Source: a virus. From it: 64,000 bases of DNA. Each line of letters starts with the position of its first letter. Position 1 is the first letter of the stretch. This document shows positions 41,515 to 48,836 of the stretch, one piece after another. A program made the translations under genes and the position numbers. Below the pieces are notes generated by a model. It was given only the letters and a program-made list of their open reading frames with translations. It was not told the DNA's origin and did not search any database. The DNA lies in the IMG/VR virus record IMGVR_UViG_3300031857_015617, positions 1 to 64,000 of that record. One strand, 5' to 3'.

Positions 41515-41685
41515 AATGTGTATATTTTTTATTGTATACACATAGTTAGTCATATAATGGTATAAAGTCCTTTTGTGGGGGGTATAGTATTTTTAAATTA
41601 AGGGGTACGCTCTATAGTAGTATAAGTACTACATACGAATGGTTAGGTAAAAATACTTAAATGGGGTAAAATTTTGTATGATAGT
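41515..41685 (-). promoter_or_regulatory. Control region upstream of the subtilase gene with two inverted repeats
   Basis: The 171-base gap has no TATTTAT motif. A perfect 7-bp inverted repeat (GTGTATA/TATACAC, 10-base loop) spans 41518-41541, only three bases before the ATG, and a 6-bp one (GTAGTA/TACTAC, 4-base loop) spans 41617-41632. Either could be an operator or an RNA hairpin that controls protease expression. A G-run (GGGGGG) at about 41576 lies between them. Confidence 0.4.
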
Positions 41686-42687
41686 TTATTTCATAGTTTT
41701 TTCTATAAAACCATCATCATATATAAGTAAATATATTTCACCTTCTTTCATATTTAACACCGCTTGTCCCATTAAATTTGTGATTTTTATAAGTATTCTA
41801 TTCTTATGTTCTTTAATGTAGATAATACTAAGATTTTCAAATTTACCATCATAATCTGTTTGTCTTAAAATAAAATATCCAGAACCAATCGTATTTCTAA
41901 TTGAATATTTATGTTTACCTTCAGATGGTACATTATATTTTGGTTCAAAATTATACCCATCCATTGAGTGTAATATTGTGTAATAGTCATTATTATATTC
42001 TGAATATATGTCCCACCATAAACTATCTCTATCTCCTTCAAAAGAGATTAAACTTACCGGTAATGGGGTTGTCATTTGCCACAATTCAAAATTATCTAAC
42101 CACCATTCTTCACCTACGGAATTAACTCTAACATAAACTCTTGCGGTAAATTGTGTTACGTTTGTAAATTTTAAACGTATATCAGAATAAGTTCCGTTTT
42201 GTGCTGAATATGTTGTGAGTGTCCCGCTTGCTGTTTTTTGTATTAATGTTGTGTTGTAATTCCATAACGCATTATCATAACCATTAATTTTTATCTCTTG
42301 AACCAAAGTAGTATTATCGGTACTAATATAAAGTAATACGTAATCGGCAATATCAACACCAGCACTTAAAGATGACGATGAACCAAATTTATAAGACCCT
42401 AATCTAAATCTAAATTCATACTCAAATCCTTGGTCTAATCCTGTGATATTTGGTAAAACATAGACCCCTTCTTCAATGTTTGACGTTCCATTACCGGTAC
42501 CGATTAAAGCTGCTGATGATGTACTACTAACAAACGCGTTGGCGTAATAACCGGTATTATTTCCATACCCAACTGACCATCCGCCTAACCAATTGAATGA
42601 TTCAATATAGTCGTATTTTATTAAAGTTTGTGAAAATAAAAATGGTGGGAAAAAAACTATTAAAAAAAATAAAAAAAACTTTTTCAT
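41686..42687 (-). CDS. Exported lectin-like protein with T9SS type-A-like tail, 333 aa
   Basis: MKKFFLFFLIVFFPPFLFSQ is a signal peptide ending S-Q. Residues of about 25-205 form a jelly-roll/concanavalin-like domain (ESFNWLGGWSVGYGNNTGYY; GFEYEFRFRLGSYKFG; WWLDNFELWQM), similar in style to MAM or carbohydrate-binding domains of secreted Bacteroidota proteins. Then PLPVSLISFEGDRDSLWWDI, YTILHSMDGYNFEP and YFILRQTDYDGKF give the usual pre-sorting block, and ILIKITNLMGQAVL with IYLLIYDDGFIEKTMK the short sorting tail. It probably sits on the host surface and binds glycans. It lies downstream of the capsid terminator as its own unit. Confidence 0.78.
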   Translation of the reverse strand: MKKFFLFFLIVFFPPFLFSQTLIKYDYIESFNWLGGWSVGYGNNTGYYANAFVSSTSSAALIGTGNGTSNIEEGVYVLPNITGLDQGFEYEFRFRLGSYKFGSSSSLSAGVDIADYVLLYISTDNTTLVQEIKINGYDNALWNYNTTLIQKTASGTLTTYSAQNGTYSDIRLKFTNVTQFTARVYVRVNSVGEEWWLDNFELWQMTTPLPVSLISFEGDRDSLWWDIYSEYNNDYYTILHSMDGYNFEPKYNVPSEGKHKYSIRNTIGSGYFILRQTDYDGKFENLSIIYIKEHKNRILIKITNLMGQAVLNMKEGEIYLLIYDDGFIEKTMK

Positions 42688-42694
42688 ATTAACA

Positions 42695-42701
42695 ATAAAT
42701 A
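42695..42701 (-). promoter_or_regulatory. TATTTAT candidate late promoter
   Basis: The coding strand reads TCTATTTATTGTTAATATG, seven bases before the ATG at 42687. Confidence 0.4.
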
Positions 42702-42782
42702 GATAAAAAGGTTAAAGAATGTAATGATTTATTTAATTATTAACAATAACTTATCATATATGATATTTTATTTAACAAAATA

Positions 42783-42810
42783 AAAAAAGGTCAGATTTCT
42801 CTGACCTTTT
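42783..42810 (-). terminator. Rho-independent terminator after the major capsid gene
   Basis: A perfect 11-bp stem AAAAGGTCAGA / TCTGACCTTTT with a short loop, then TTTTTA on the minus strand, about 20 bases past the capsid stop. Strong termination fits a highly expressed capsid gene. Confidence 0.88.
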
Positions 42811-42831
42811 CAAGGGTTATTTAAGTTTTGA

Positions 42832-44688
42832 TTATCTCAATTCTCTTAAATCAAATGTACGAACTCCATCAACAGTGATACGAGCGTAGAAACGGTTGTT
42901 AACCATTTTCTTAGCGTATCTTGTCATAATACCTTTGATAGGTGTGAAGTTGAATGGGTTGTACATTGTAGGTGTTAACTGAAGAGGTACGTATGGTGCG
43001 TAGATGTATCCAGTGTCTAACAATGATGTTCCTTTGTGACCCAACAAGATTGTGTTTGGTGGGAAGTAAGGATCACGATAAACTTGGTAACGTCCAGCAA
43101 GAGTACCAACTCTTTCAATACCCATATTGTATTGGTCTTGCTCAGGAGACGCGTTAGATACGTGGAAGTATTCTAAATCGTCAAAGATAGCTGAAACTTC
43201 AGAAGAAACAACAATCCAGTTAGCACCACCTCTAAGTGTAGACTTGTGGATTTGTGCAGACAACTGGTTGATTGCTGTAATCAACGTTTGGTTCCAGTCT
43301 TTCTGTGTGTAAGAAGTAGTCAAAGACAATCTTCTCCATCCATTGTAATCCCAACGTAGGTTCCATGCAGCACCTTTACGAAGGTCTCTTAGGATTTCAC
43401 GGTCAATTTCCGCAGCAACTTGTTCTGAAAGAAGAGCAGTAAGCTCAGCTTCAGCATCAATGTTATGGAATGCCGCAACGTCTTGAGCAAGCTCTGGAGA
43501 CCATTGTGCTCTTAATTTTCTTTCAGTAACTGATACTGTAACAGACTCAAGGTCAAAAGAAACCTCTCCGATTTTTTCTTCAAACTCTAGTTCTTCGTAA
43601 CGTCTCCAAACAGCAGTAAATGATGTTGCAGATGTGATAGCAGAAAGAGTAGAACCAGTGTACCCATCAAGTGAAGTGTCACCACAAGATGCACAAGCAG
43701 GACAAGAAAGATCTACTTCAAGAATGATACAACCATTAGCGTTACAGATATTGTTAAAAGAACCACCATTTCCATCAACTGGGAATGTAGTTTGATATTG
43801 ACTACCATAGTCAACAATTCCTTTACCATATTTTTGAGTTACAACTCTAAATAAAAGTGGTGATGCACCAACTGTAGGAACTGGACATACGTTAGCAGCA
43901 TCAAATCCTAATCCTGTATTAGTAAGGATTTTAAGGTCAGAAAGGAAAGATTCTGTATCAATTTCATTTCCGTCAGGTCCGATAAGTTTACCAGCACCTG
44001 GGATGTTACTCCACCCACAAAGTTTGATAAGAACTTTTCTTGTGTTACCAACATAAGCAGCGTCGTCATTGTTAGCATCAACTAAGTCACCATTTGACCA
44101 TTTTACAACAGTAGCCGCTGCCGTGATAGCAGAAAAACGACCTTTAGAATAATCAAATAGACCAGCAGGATCCAATCCTGGCTCAGCTCCTTCGTAGAAT
44201 AAATCATAAAGATTTTTTGAGAAAGGTGCGTTAGCGTTAGGTGCTGTATCAGCTCCTGGGTAACCTTGACCCGGTACGTTATAACCACCATTAACCGCTT
44301 CAGGAGAACCAATTGGTGGATAGTGAACACTACCAGCTTCATTTGGGTTATATCCTTGGATACGAGGTACAAAGTAGAACAATTTACCAATTGGTAAGTT
44401 CATAGCTTGTACTGATACGATATCGTTAGCTAACAATTTAGAGAAAACTCTTCTAACGATAGGGAAAACAACCGTTTCAAAAGCTCCGTTTGAACCTTCT
44501 GAAGTTGCTTCGTTAATTAGGTGAGATGCTTGGTTCTCATATAACTGAGCCACGTTCTCTTTTAGATGACCTTTAAGTCCATCAAGGAATCCTAATTTAT
44601 CCCATTTGTTAATTGTATCTTCTTTGATAACTTTAAGGTGCTTAAGACCGATGTTACCAACAAGACCAGATTCTAATAATGCTCCCAT
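42832..44688 (-). CDS. Major capsid protein (T4 gp23-like), 618 aa
   Basis: The N-terminal part has LYENQASHLINEATSEGSNG and the gp23 signature FPIVRRVFSKLLANDIVSVQ followed by MNLPIGKLFYFVPR. Further on, EFEEKIGEVSFDLESVTVSV, then ERKLRAQWSPELAQDVAAFH and the long C terminus (NRFYARITVDGVRTFDLREL) are typical of gp23-family HK97-fold capsid proteins. About 65 N-terminal residues may be removed by the prohead protease. Residues 130-380 hold large inserted loops with Cys pairs (CPACASCGDT) that could be a surface decoration domain. Longer than T4 gp23 (521). Followed by a strong terminator, preceded by a TATTTAT motif. Confidence 0.93.
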   Translation of the reverse strand: MGALLESGLVGNIGLKHLKVIKEDTINKWDKLGFLDGLKGHLKENVAQLYENQASHLINEATSEGSNGAFETVVFPIVRRVFSKLLANDIVSVQAMNLPIGKLFYFVPRIQGYNPNEAGSVHYPPIGSPEAVNGGYNVPGQGYPGADTAPNANAPFSKNLYDLFYEGAEPGLDPAGLFDYSKGRFSAITAAATVVKWSNGDLVDANNDDAAYVGNTRKVLIKLCGWSNIPGAGKLIGPDGNEIDTESFLSDLKILTNTGLGFDAANVCPVPTVGASPLLFRVVTQKYGKGIVDYGSQYQTTFPVDGNGGSFNNICNANGCIILEVDLSCPACASCGDTSLDGYTGSTLSAITSATSFTAVWRRYEELEFEEKIGEVSFDLESVTVSVTERKLRAQWSPELAQDVAAFHNIDAEAELTALLSEQVAAEIDREILRDLRKGAAWNLRWDYNGWRRLSLTTSYTQKDWNQTLITAINQLSAQIHKSTLRGGANWIVVSSEVSAIFDDLEYFHVSNASPEQDQYNMGIERVGTLAGRYQVYRDPYFPPNTILLGHKGTSLLDTGYIYAPYVPLQLTPTMYNPFNFTPIKGIMTRYAKKMVNNRFYARITVDGVRTFDLRELR

Positions 44689-44720
44689 TTTCTTTTTTTT
44701 TAATTTATTTTATGTATTTA

Positions 44721-44727
44721 ATAAATA
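44721..44727 (-). promoter_or_regulatory. TATTTAT candidate late promoter of the capsid gene
   Basis: The coding strand reads CATAGTATTTATTAAATACA, 32 bases before the capsid ATG. Confidence 0.5.
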
Positions 44728-44746
44728 CTATGTACTTTTAAAAAGT

Positions 44747-46231
44747 TTATTTTATTTTTCCCATCAAGTCTTTCATTCTCAAAAATTGTGGATTTTCATA
44801 CGTTTTAGACTCAATTAAGTTAGCAGCCGAACCAGTACTTGGTGTTTTAGAGACTGTTCTCTCAAATGATTCTGTGATTGTATTTTCCGTAGATTTTGGA
44901 GATCCTAATTCATCCTTGATAGATTTGTAAAGATTTTTTGATTCTTTTAAAGTATCAACATTGTCAAATCTTCTAAGAATATTAATCTTTTCTTGTTTTG
45001 TTGTTGAATGTTCTGTAAACAATCTAGTTGCATAAGCAAGATTTGAGTTAAATATGGCAACCTCATTTAATTTAGTTCTGAATAGATCAAGAGCTTTTCT
45101 GTATTCTTCATTTTTTGCTCTCAAAACTTCTAATTCTTCAGTACCTTCTTTTCTTAAATGTCTTGGTGCCGCTTTTGGTTTTGGTAAACCTTCTCTACCC
45201 CAATACTTGCCATTAGCCAATGTTCTTGACGCTTCTTTAGTTTCAGTTTTTTTACCTTCAACTTTTTTCATTTTACCATCAAGGTTAGCACCTTCTTTGT
45301 ATTCAAATTTTGCTTTACCAGTACCCATAGTTTTGTTAGCAGATTTTTTAACTGTTTTAAATCCACCACCCATATTAGGTTTCTTGTCATATTTGAATTT
45401 AGATGCGTTACCCATTCCGATACCTTTAGGTTTAATTGATTTTTTAGATTCGTAAATTGACTCTTCTACGCCGATTTCGTCTTCTAACTCAGTATCGTCT
45501 AACTCAAGTTCAAAGATAATTTCATCCTCTTCTTCATCATCAAAAGAAAATTCATCATCCTCTTCTTCATCATCAAAAGAAAATTCATCTTCCTCTTCTT
45601 CATCATCAAAAGAAAATTCATCTTCATCTTTCTCTTCGTCTTTAGAAAAGTAAAAATCAAAATCATCAACTTCTCTTGAATAGAGTTCTTCCAATTCTTC
45701 ATCGGAACCCATTTCAGAAAAATCATTCACTTCAGAAAAATCATCCATTTCAGATTCACCTAATTGTATCAGATATTCGGTATCATTTTCTGTATCTGAT
45801 AGATGTATCATTTTGTCATCTTTTTTTACAATAACACCATCATTATCTCCCATTGCTTTAAACACAGTTAAAACTTCTTCGTCTGAAGCTCCGGTTAAAT
45901 CAATTGTGTCATCTTCTGTATCAGTATCAAATTCCATTTCAAAATCATCTTCTGTGTCATCCATGCCAAGCATGTCATCTTCTTCTTCGGAATCATCAAC
46001 ATCTAAATTATCAGTATCAATATCTTCCACATCTGTATCAACATCCGTGTCCTCAATATCAACCTCATCGTCTTCAACCTCATCTTGTTCTTTAAGAGAT
46101 TCTTTTACTAATGAACTGATTTCTTCCTTCATTGTTGAAGAAAGTATTCCTTCTGCATTCTTGTTAAGAGACTCCTCCAGATTTGAAATCTGAAGTAACG
46201 CCTCTTCAATAACATTTTTATTTTTTGTCAT
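44747..46231 (-). CDS. Acidic prohead core/scaffold protein (gp22-like), 494 aa
   Basis: The ATG at 46231 (MTKNKNVIEEALLQISNLEE) is preferred to one seven codons upstream because of its distance to the TATTTAT motif. The first 270 residues are extremely acidic, with three copies of an 11-residue unit DEFSFDDEEEE. The C-terminal third is the helical scaffold core EELEVLRAKNEEYRKALDLF, then RTKLNEVAIFNSNLAYATRL, matching the L-x-x-x-L-N-E-V-x-x-x-N-x-x-L-x-Y pattern of T4-type gp22 core proteins. It lies between protease and capsid genes, as expected. It builds the inner core and is normally degraded by the prohead protease. Confidence 0.82.
   Translation of the reverse strand: MTKNKNVIEEALLQISNLEESLNKNAEGILSSTMKEEISSLVKESLKEQDEVEDDEVDIEDTDVDTDVEDIDTDNLDVDDSEEEDDMLGMDDTEDDFEMEFDTDTEDDTIDLTGASDEEVLTVFKAMGDNDGVIVKKDDKMIHLSDTENDTEYLIQLGESEMDDFSEVNDFSEMGSDEELEELYSREVDDFDFYFSKDEEKDEDEFSFDDEEEEDEFSFDDEEEDDEFSFDDEEEDEIIFELELDDTELEDEIGVEESIYESKKSIKPKGIGMGNASKFKYDKKPNMGGGFKTVKKSANKTMGTGKAKFEYKEGANLDGKMKKVEGKKTETKEASRTLANGKYWGREGLPKPKAAPRHLRKEGTEELEVLRAKNEEYRKALDLFRTKLNEVAIFNSNLAYATRLFTEHSTTKQEKINILRRFDNVDTLKESKNLYKSIKDELGSPKSTENTITESFERTVSKTPSTGSAANLIESKTYENPQFLRMKDLMGKIK
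45522..45630 (-). repeat. Three 33-bp coding repeats in the scaffold gene
   Basis: The unit TCTTCATCATCAAAAGAAAA begins at 531, 564 and 597 past 45000, a 33-bp period giving the 11-residue acidic repeats. Near-identity suggests recent in-frame expansion. Confidence 0.85.
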
Positions 46232-46251
46232 TATTTTGTTTTCTATTAACA

Positions 46252-46258
46252 ATAAATA
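46252..46258 (-). promoter_or_regulatory. TATTTAT candidate late promoter of the scaffold gene
   Basis: The coding strand reads TTAGTATTTATTGTTAATAG, 20 bases before the chosen ATG at 46231. Confidence 0.5.
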
Positions 46259-46302
46259 CTAACAAAAATGAAAAAATTCGTTTTGCGTGATATAAAACAA
46301 AA

Positions 46303-46327
46303 AAGGATGAACATTTGTCCATCCTTC
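46303..46327 (-). terminator. Terminator after the DUF4494-like gene
   Basis: The minus strand reads AAGGATGGACAAATGTTCAT then CCTTTTTTG: a 7-bp stem with an inner ACA/TGT pairing and a T-run, 25 bases past the stop of the 71-residue gene. Confidence 0.7.
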
Positions 46328-46351
46328 AAGTATTTTTAAATAAATTGTATT

Positions 46352-46567
46352 TTATTCAATTACCTCATCAATTTTACTTTCTGTAATTGAAGTGATTCTC
46401 CAATCCATTGTGTAGTTTTCATAAATCTTGGTAACCTTTGCCTCTACATCTGTTGGTGTATATCCCAAAACTAATTTTTCTTCTTTAACTTTTTTAACTC
46501 TACCGGATTCACTATCAAGTAAATCTGAAGTAATTTTTGCTACAAAATATTTTTCTCCTTGTTCCAT
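46352..46567 (-). CDS. DUF4494-like small protein, 71 aa
   Basis: KYFVAKITSDLLDSESGRVK, KVKEEKLVLGYTPTDVEAKV and WRITSITESKIDEVIE follow the DUF4494 pattern (aromatic start strand, D-x-x-G-K-x-K-K-V-x-E-x-Y-L-V, S-x-T-E-A-E, then a final strand I-x-x-I-x-x-S-K). DUF4494 is found mainly in Bacteroidota and its phages and has no known function. It sits between prohead protease and scaffold genes with its own terminator, so it might be a morphogenesis helper. Supports the host assignment. Confidence 0.65.
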   Translation of the reverse strand: MEQGEKYFVAKITSDLLDSESGRVKKVKEEKLVLGYTPTDVEAKVTKIYENYTMDWRITSITESKIDEVIE

Positions 46568-46602
46568 AATTTTTATTTTAATTAATTATAGAACAACTAT
46601 TT

Positions 46603-47340
46603 TTATTTATCAAGAAAAGCGGATAATTTATCCATTAATTTTTTTGATTTATCAATTGCTGAAGCATCATCCATTTCACTACTTCTTGTTGATTGCATTT
46701 TCTTTTCCTCATCAAGATTCTCCTCATAATTCATTCTATCATCTTTATTTAAGAAAAGATATGCACCAGGAGTTGAGGGAGATGATACAAGGTCAAAACA
46801 AATTAATTCAAAATCTTTTTGTACCTCATTTGTTTCACCAACTTTTTTAAGTGAACCAACTCCACGAGATGAAATACCCAAAGTAACACCTTGTCTTAAG
46901 TAGTTTGCTGCCAAATCACCTTTTGTGGAACAAACTCCCCTTTCGTGAAATCCTGGACTTGTAAGCAATTTTAATTTACCCATAAGAACATTTCCTTCCC
47001 ACCATACTTCGGTTATAATGTGTGATACCCGGTCAAGATCAATAAGAGAAGATTCTGGGTGATTTAATTCAGAAAGAGAAGTTCCTCTTTCAATCATCTT
47101 TTTATAATTTTCAGCTTCTCTTTTTAAAATATCTTCAGGATATACTCTACCGTTTCTATTTGGCGTATTGTATTTTTGTAATACAGCGTAGAACTCAAAT
47201 GGTTTTGAGTGATCAAGGAAACTTTTATTTTCCATTATATAACTATTTTGAGTTACTTTAGGGTTGATATATCCGGCATCGTACTCAATTAGAATACCCT
47301 TTCCAGTTTCACTTGGTGATAAAATTTTATAATTACTCAT
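46603..47340 (-). CDS. Prohead maturation protease (gp21-like), 245 aa
   Basis: The S-H catalytic pattern is visible: ELNHPESSLIDLDRVSHIIT with His94, and GVTLGISSRGVGSL with Ser157 or Ser158. YAVLQKYNTPNRNGRVYPED is the typical N-terminal strand region of T4 gp21-type serine proteases. The enzyme cleaves capsid, scaffold and internal proteins during head maturation, usually after L-x-E-like sites, and itself. The C-terminal 60 residues (ATRSSEMDDASAIDKSKKLM-like) are probably a self-cleaved tail. Standard order: portal, unknowns, protease, scaffold, capsid. Confidence 0.88.
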   Translation of the reverse strand: MSNYKILSPSETGKGILIEYDAGYINPKVTQNSYIMENKSFLDHSKPFEFYAVLQKYNTPNRNGRVYPEDILKREAENYKKMIERGTSLSELNHPESSLIDLDRVSHIITEVWWEGNVLMGKLKLLTSPGFHERGVCSTKGDLAANYLRQGVTLGISSRGVGSLKKVGETNEVQKDFELICFDLVSSPSTPGAYLFLNKDDRMNYEENLDEEKKMQSTRSSEMDDASAIDKSKKLMDKLSAFLDK

Positions 47341-47354
47341 CTTAAGTTTTAATA

Positions 47355-47361
47355 ATAAATA
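47355..47361 (-). promoter_or_regulatory. TATTTAT candidate late promoter of the protease gene
   Basis: The coding strand reads TTAATATTTATTATTAAAAC, 14 bases before the ATG at 47340 and touching the stop of the gene upstream. Confidence 0.5.
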
Positions 47362-47832
47362 TTAATCAATCTGAGTTTTTATTTTTTCCGGTTTAATATT
47401 TCCTTTTTTTGTTAAATAGAATTTAAAAAATTTGTTATGTGTGAAAACCTCTGAGTATATATCTTTGGATAATTTTTTAAGTGTTTTTTTAAGAATTGGT
47501 GATTTAAAGTCAATAGGATTTTCTAGGTTGTATAGATTTATCTCAAGATTCATAAATGATTTTTTCTTTAATTGTATACCACTTGTTCTTAGGTCTAAAT
47601 CAACTATAAATTTTTCATCAAATAAATTTTTATCAATATTATTAAACACAGAATGTTTTATATCTCTTGTCATATTAAGGACAACTCTTTCCCAGTTTAG
47701 ACTTTCTTTTTTTGGTTCTACCCAGGTTTGTAAATTTAAATAAAGGGATTTGAATTCTTTTGAGTCTACAGTACCATAACTGACTTTACAAGTTCTAAAC
47801 CCATTTATTTTGGAAGTTTTTCCTTTTTTCAT
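47362..47832 (-). CDS. Hypothetical head-region protein, 156 aa
   Basis: KKGKTSKINGFRTCKVSYGT opens a basic protein with alternating strands and helices (SLYLNLQTWVEPKKESLNWE; KFIVDLDLRTSGIQLKKKSF). The place between bS21 and the protease in the head block suggests a head or assembly function. The last 35 residues are Lys-rich. Family not recognised. No own promoter motif is seen. Confidence 0.6.
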   Translation of the reverse strand: MKKGKTSKINGFRTCKVSYGTVDSKEFKSLYLNLQTWVEPKKESLNWERVVLNMTRDIKHSVFNNIDKNLFDEKFIVDLDLRTSGIQLKKKSFMNLEINLYNLENPIDFKSPILKKTLKKLSKDIYSEVFTHNKFFKFYLTKKGNIKPEKIKTQID

Positions 47833-47911
47833 AAAACTTTTTCATAATTATTTAGTTTATTTTTTAGAAGTTTATGTATTTTTGGGATATATATCAATAT
47901 AATATCAAAAT

Positions 47912-48106
47912 ATGTTAAAAGTAGAAGTTAAAAGAGGTGATATAGAAAGGGCGTTAAAAGAACTTAAAAGTAAGGTGATTAAAACAAGACAAAATTCCCA
48001 CCTAAATGATAGACGGGAATTTAAGAAAAAATCTGTTGTAAAACGTAGCCAGGTTAAAAAAGCAATCTATATTCAGAAACTAAAAATTACTCCTAAAGAT
48101 TTGTAA
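47912..48106 (+). CDS. rpsU: Phage-encoded ribosomal protein bS21, 64 aa
   Basis: MLKVEVKRGDIERALKELKS then KVIKTRQNSHLNDRREFKKK and SVVKRSQVKKAIYIQKLK follows bS21 from end to end: short N-terminal strand, E-x-A-L-x-x-x-K helix, R-R-E-F/Y-x-K-K-S turn and basic C-terminal helix. Length is normal for bS21 (58-70). It binds the 30S subunit near the mRNA exit channel and anti-Shine-Dalgarno. It is the only plus-strand gene in the head block; TATAAT at 47898-47903 lies nine bases before the ATG. The 3' end overlaps the converging 239-residue gene by 14 bases. Confidence 0.88.
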   Translation: MLKVEVKRGDIERALKELKSKVIKTRQNSHLNDRREFKKKSVVKRSQVKKAIYIQKLKITPKDL

Positions 48107-48812
48107 ATAAATCTTTTAATTTGTAATAATTTACTCTATTGTAGGTTTCGTTATTTAATTTATTAATTGTCTGATTAATTCTTGATGTTACTTCAGTATC
48201 ATCGTTTGTTGATTTTAAATCATTTAATTTATCAAGAGTACTCTCTTTTAATACTTCATATTTAACCAATAATTTATCATTGTCTTCTGACAAGATTTTT
48301 TTAACTTCTTCTCTTTCAGATTCGTTAATACTAGATAAATAATCTGAAATTGTCTTATTAGCAACATCAACAATTTTACTTACTGGTAATTTTACCATAT
48401 CAGTGTATTCTTCTTTTTTTGATTTTGATAAAGATTCTAAAATAAACTTTTTACTTTTAATTCTTGATTCAAGATTTAAGTTTTTTGTGTAGACTAGATT
48501 GTCAATATTTTCATATATGTTTTTAGTCTCTATTTCAGATAACCATAAATCTAATTCATTAATAGAGTTTGAACTTAAATTTTTAATACTTTCCTTTAAA
48601 GTGGTTATTGATTCGTTAAGGAATTCATTTGCAAAATCATCACTATAACCCTTACTTGAAGATAGTTCGTCGTACATATAATACATTTCTTTTAATGTCT
48701 TGTTTTTTAATACAAGTTCACTAAAAATAAAAATGTCTTTTTTAAATGATTCCTTAAGGTATGAATCTGTTAGACATTTCTCTATTTTACTTTTTATAAG
48801 TCCAAATTTCAT
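48093..48812 (-). CDS. Helical head-assembly-type protein, 239 aa
   Basis: MKFGLIKSKIEKCLTDSYLK opens an almost wholly helical, charged protein (SINELDLWLSEIETKNIYEN; KKILSEDNDKLLVKYEVLKE) with a heptad flavour. It lies immediately downstream of the portal with its own TATTTAT motif. Length and position, between portal and protease, fit a core or prohead protein (gp67/gp68-like role), but no sequence match is recognised. Confidence 0.62.
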   Translation of the reverse strand: MKFGLIKSKIEKCLTDSYLKESFKKDIFIFSELVLKNKTLKEMYYMYDELSSSKGYSDDFANEFLNESITTLKESIKNLSSNSINELDLWLSEIETKNIYENIDNLVYTKNLNLESRIKSKKFILESLSKSKKEEYTDMVKLPVSKIVDVANKTISDYLSSINESEREEVKKILSEDNDKLLVKYEVLKESTLDKLNDLKSTNDDTEVTSRINQTINKLNNETYNRVNYYKLKDLFTNL

Positions 48813-48827
48813 TTTAATTGTTTTTTA

Positions 48828-48834
48828 ATAAATA
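48828..48834 (-). promoter_or_regulatory. TATTTAT candidate late promoter
   Basis: The coding strand reads AATATATTTATTAAAAAACA, 15 bases before the ATG at 48812 and just after the portal stop. Confidence 0.5.
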
Positions 48835-48836
48835 TA

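Noticed and set aside
37370-42687. Host contamination as the source of the secreted-protein genes
   Set aside because: The genes are continuous with phage genes on both sides, share late-type motifs with them in two cases and have the same AT-rich composition; assembly reads would settle it.
45813-46193. Ser-rich open frame on the plus strand
   Set aside because: It is the antisense shadow of the acidic scaffold gene; Asp/Glu codons read backwards give Ser, and no start context or conserved motif is seen.
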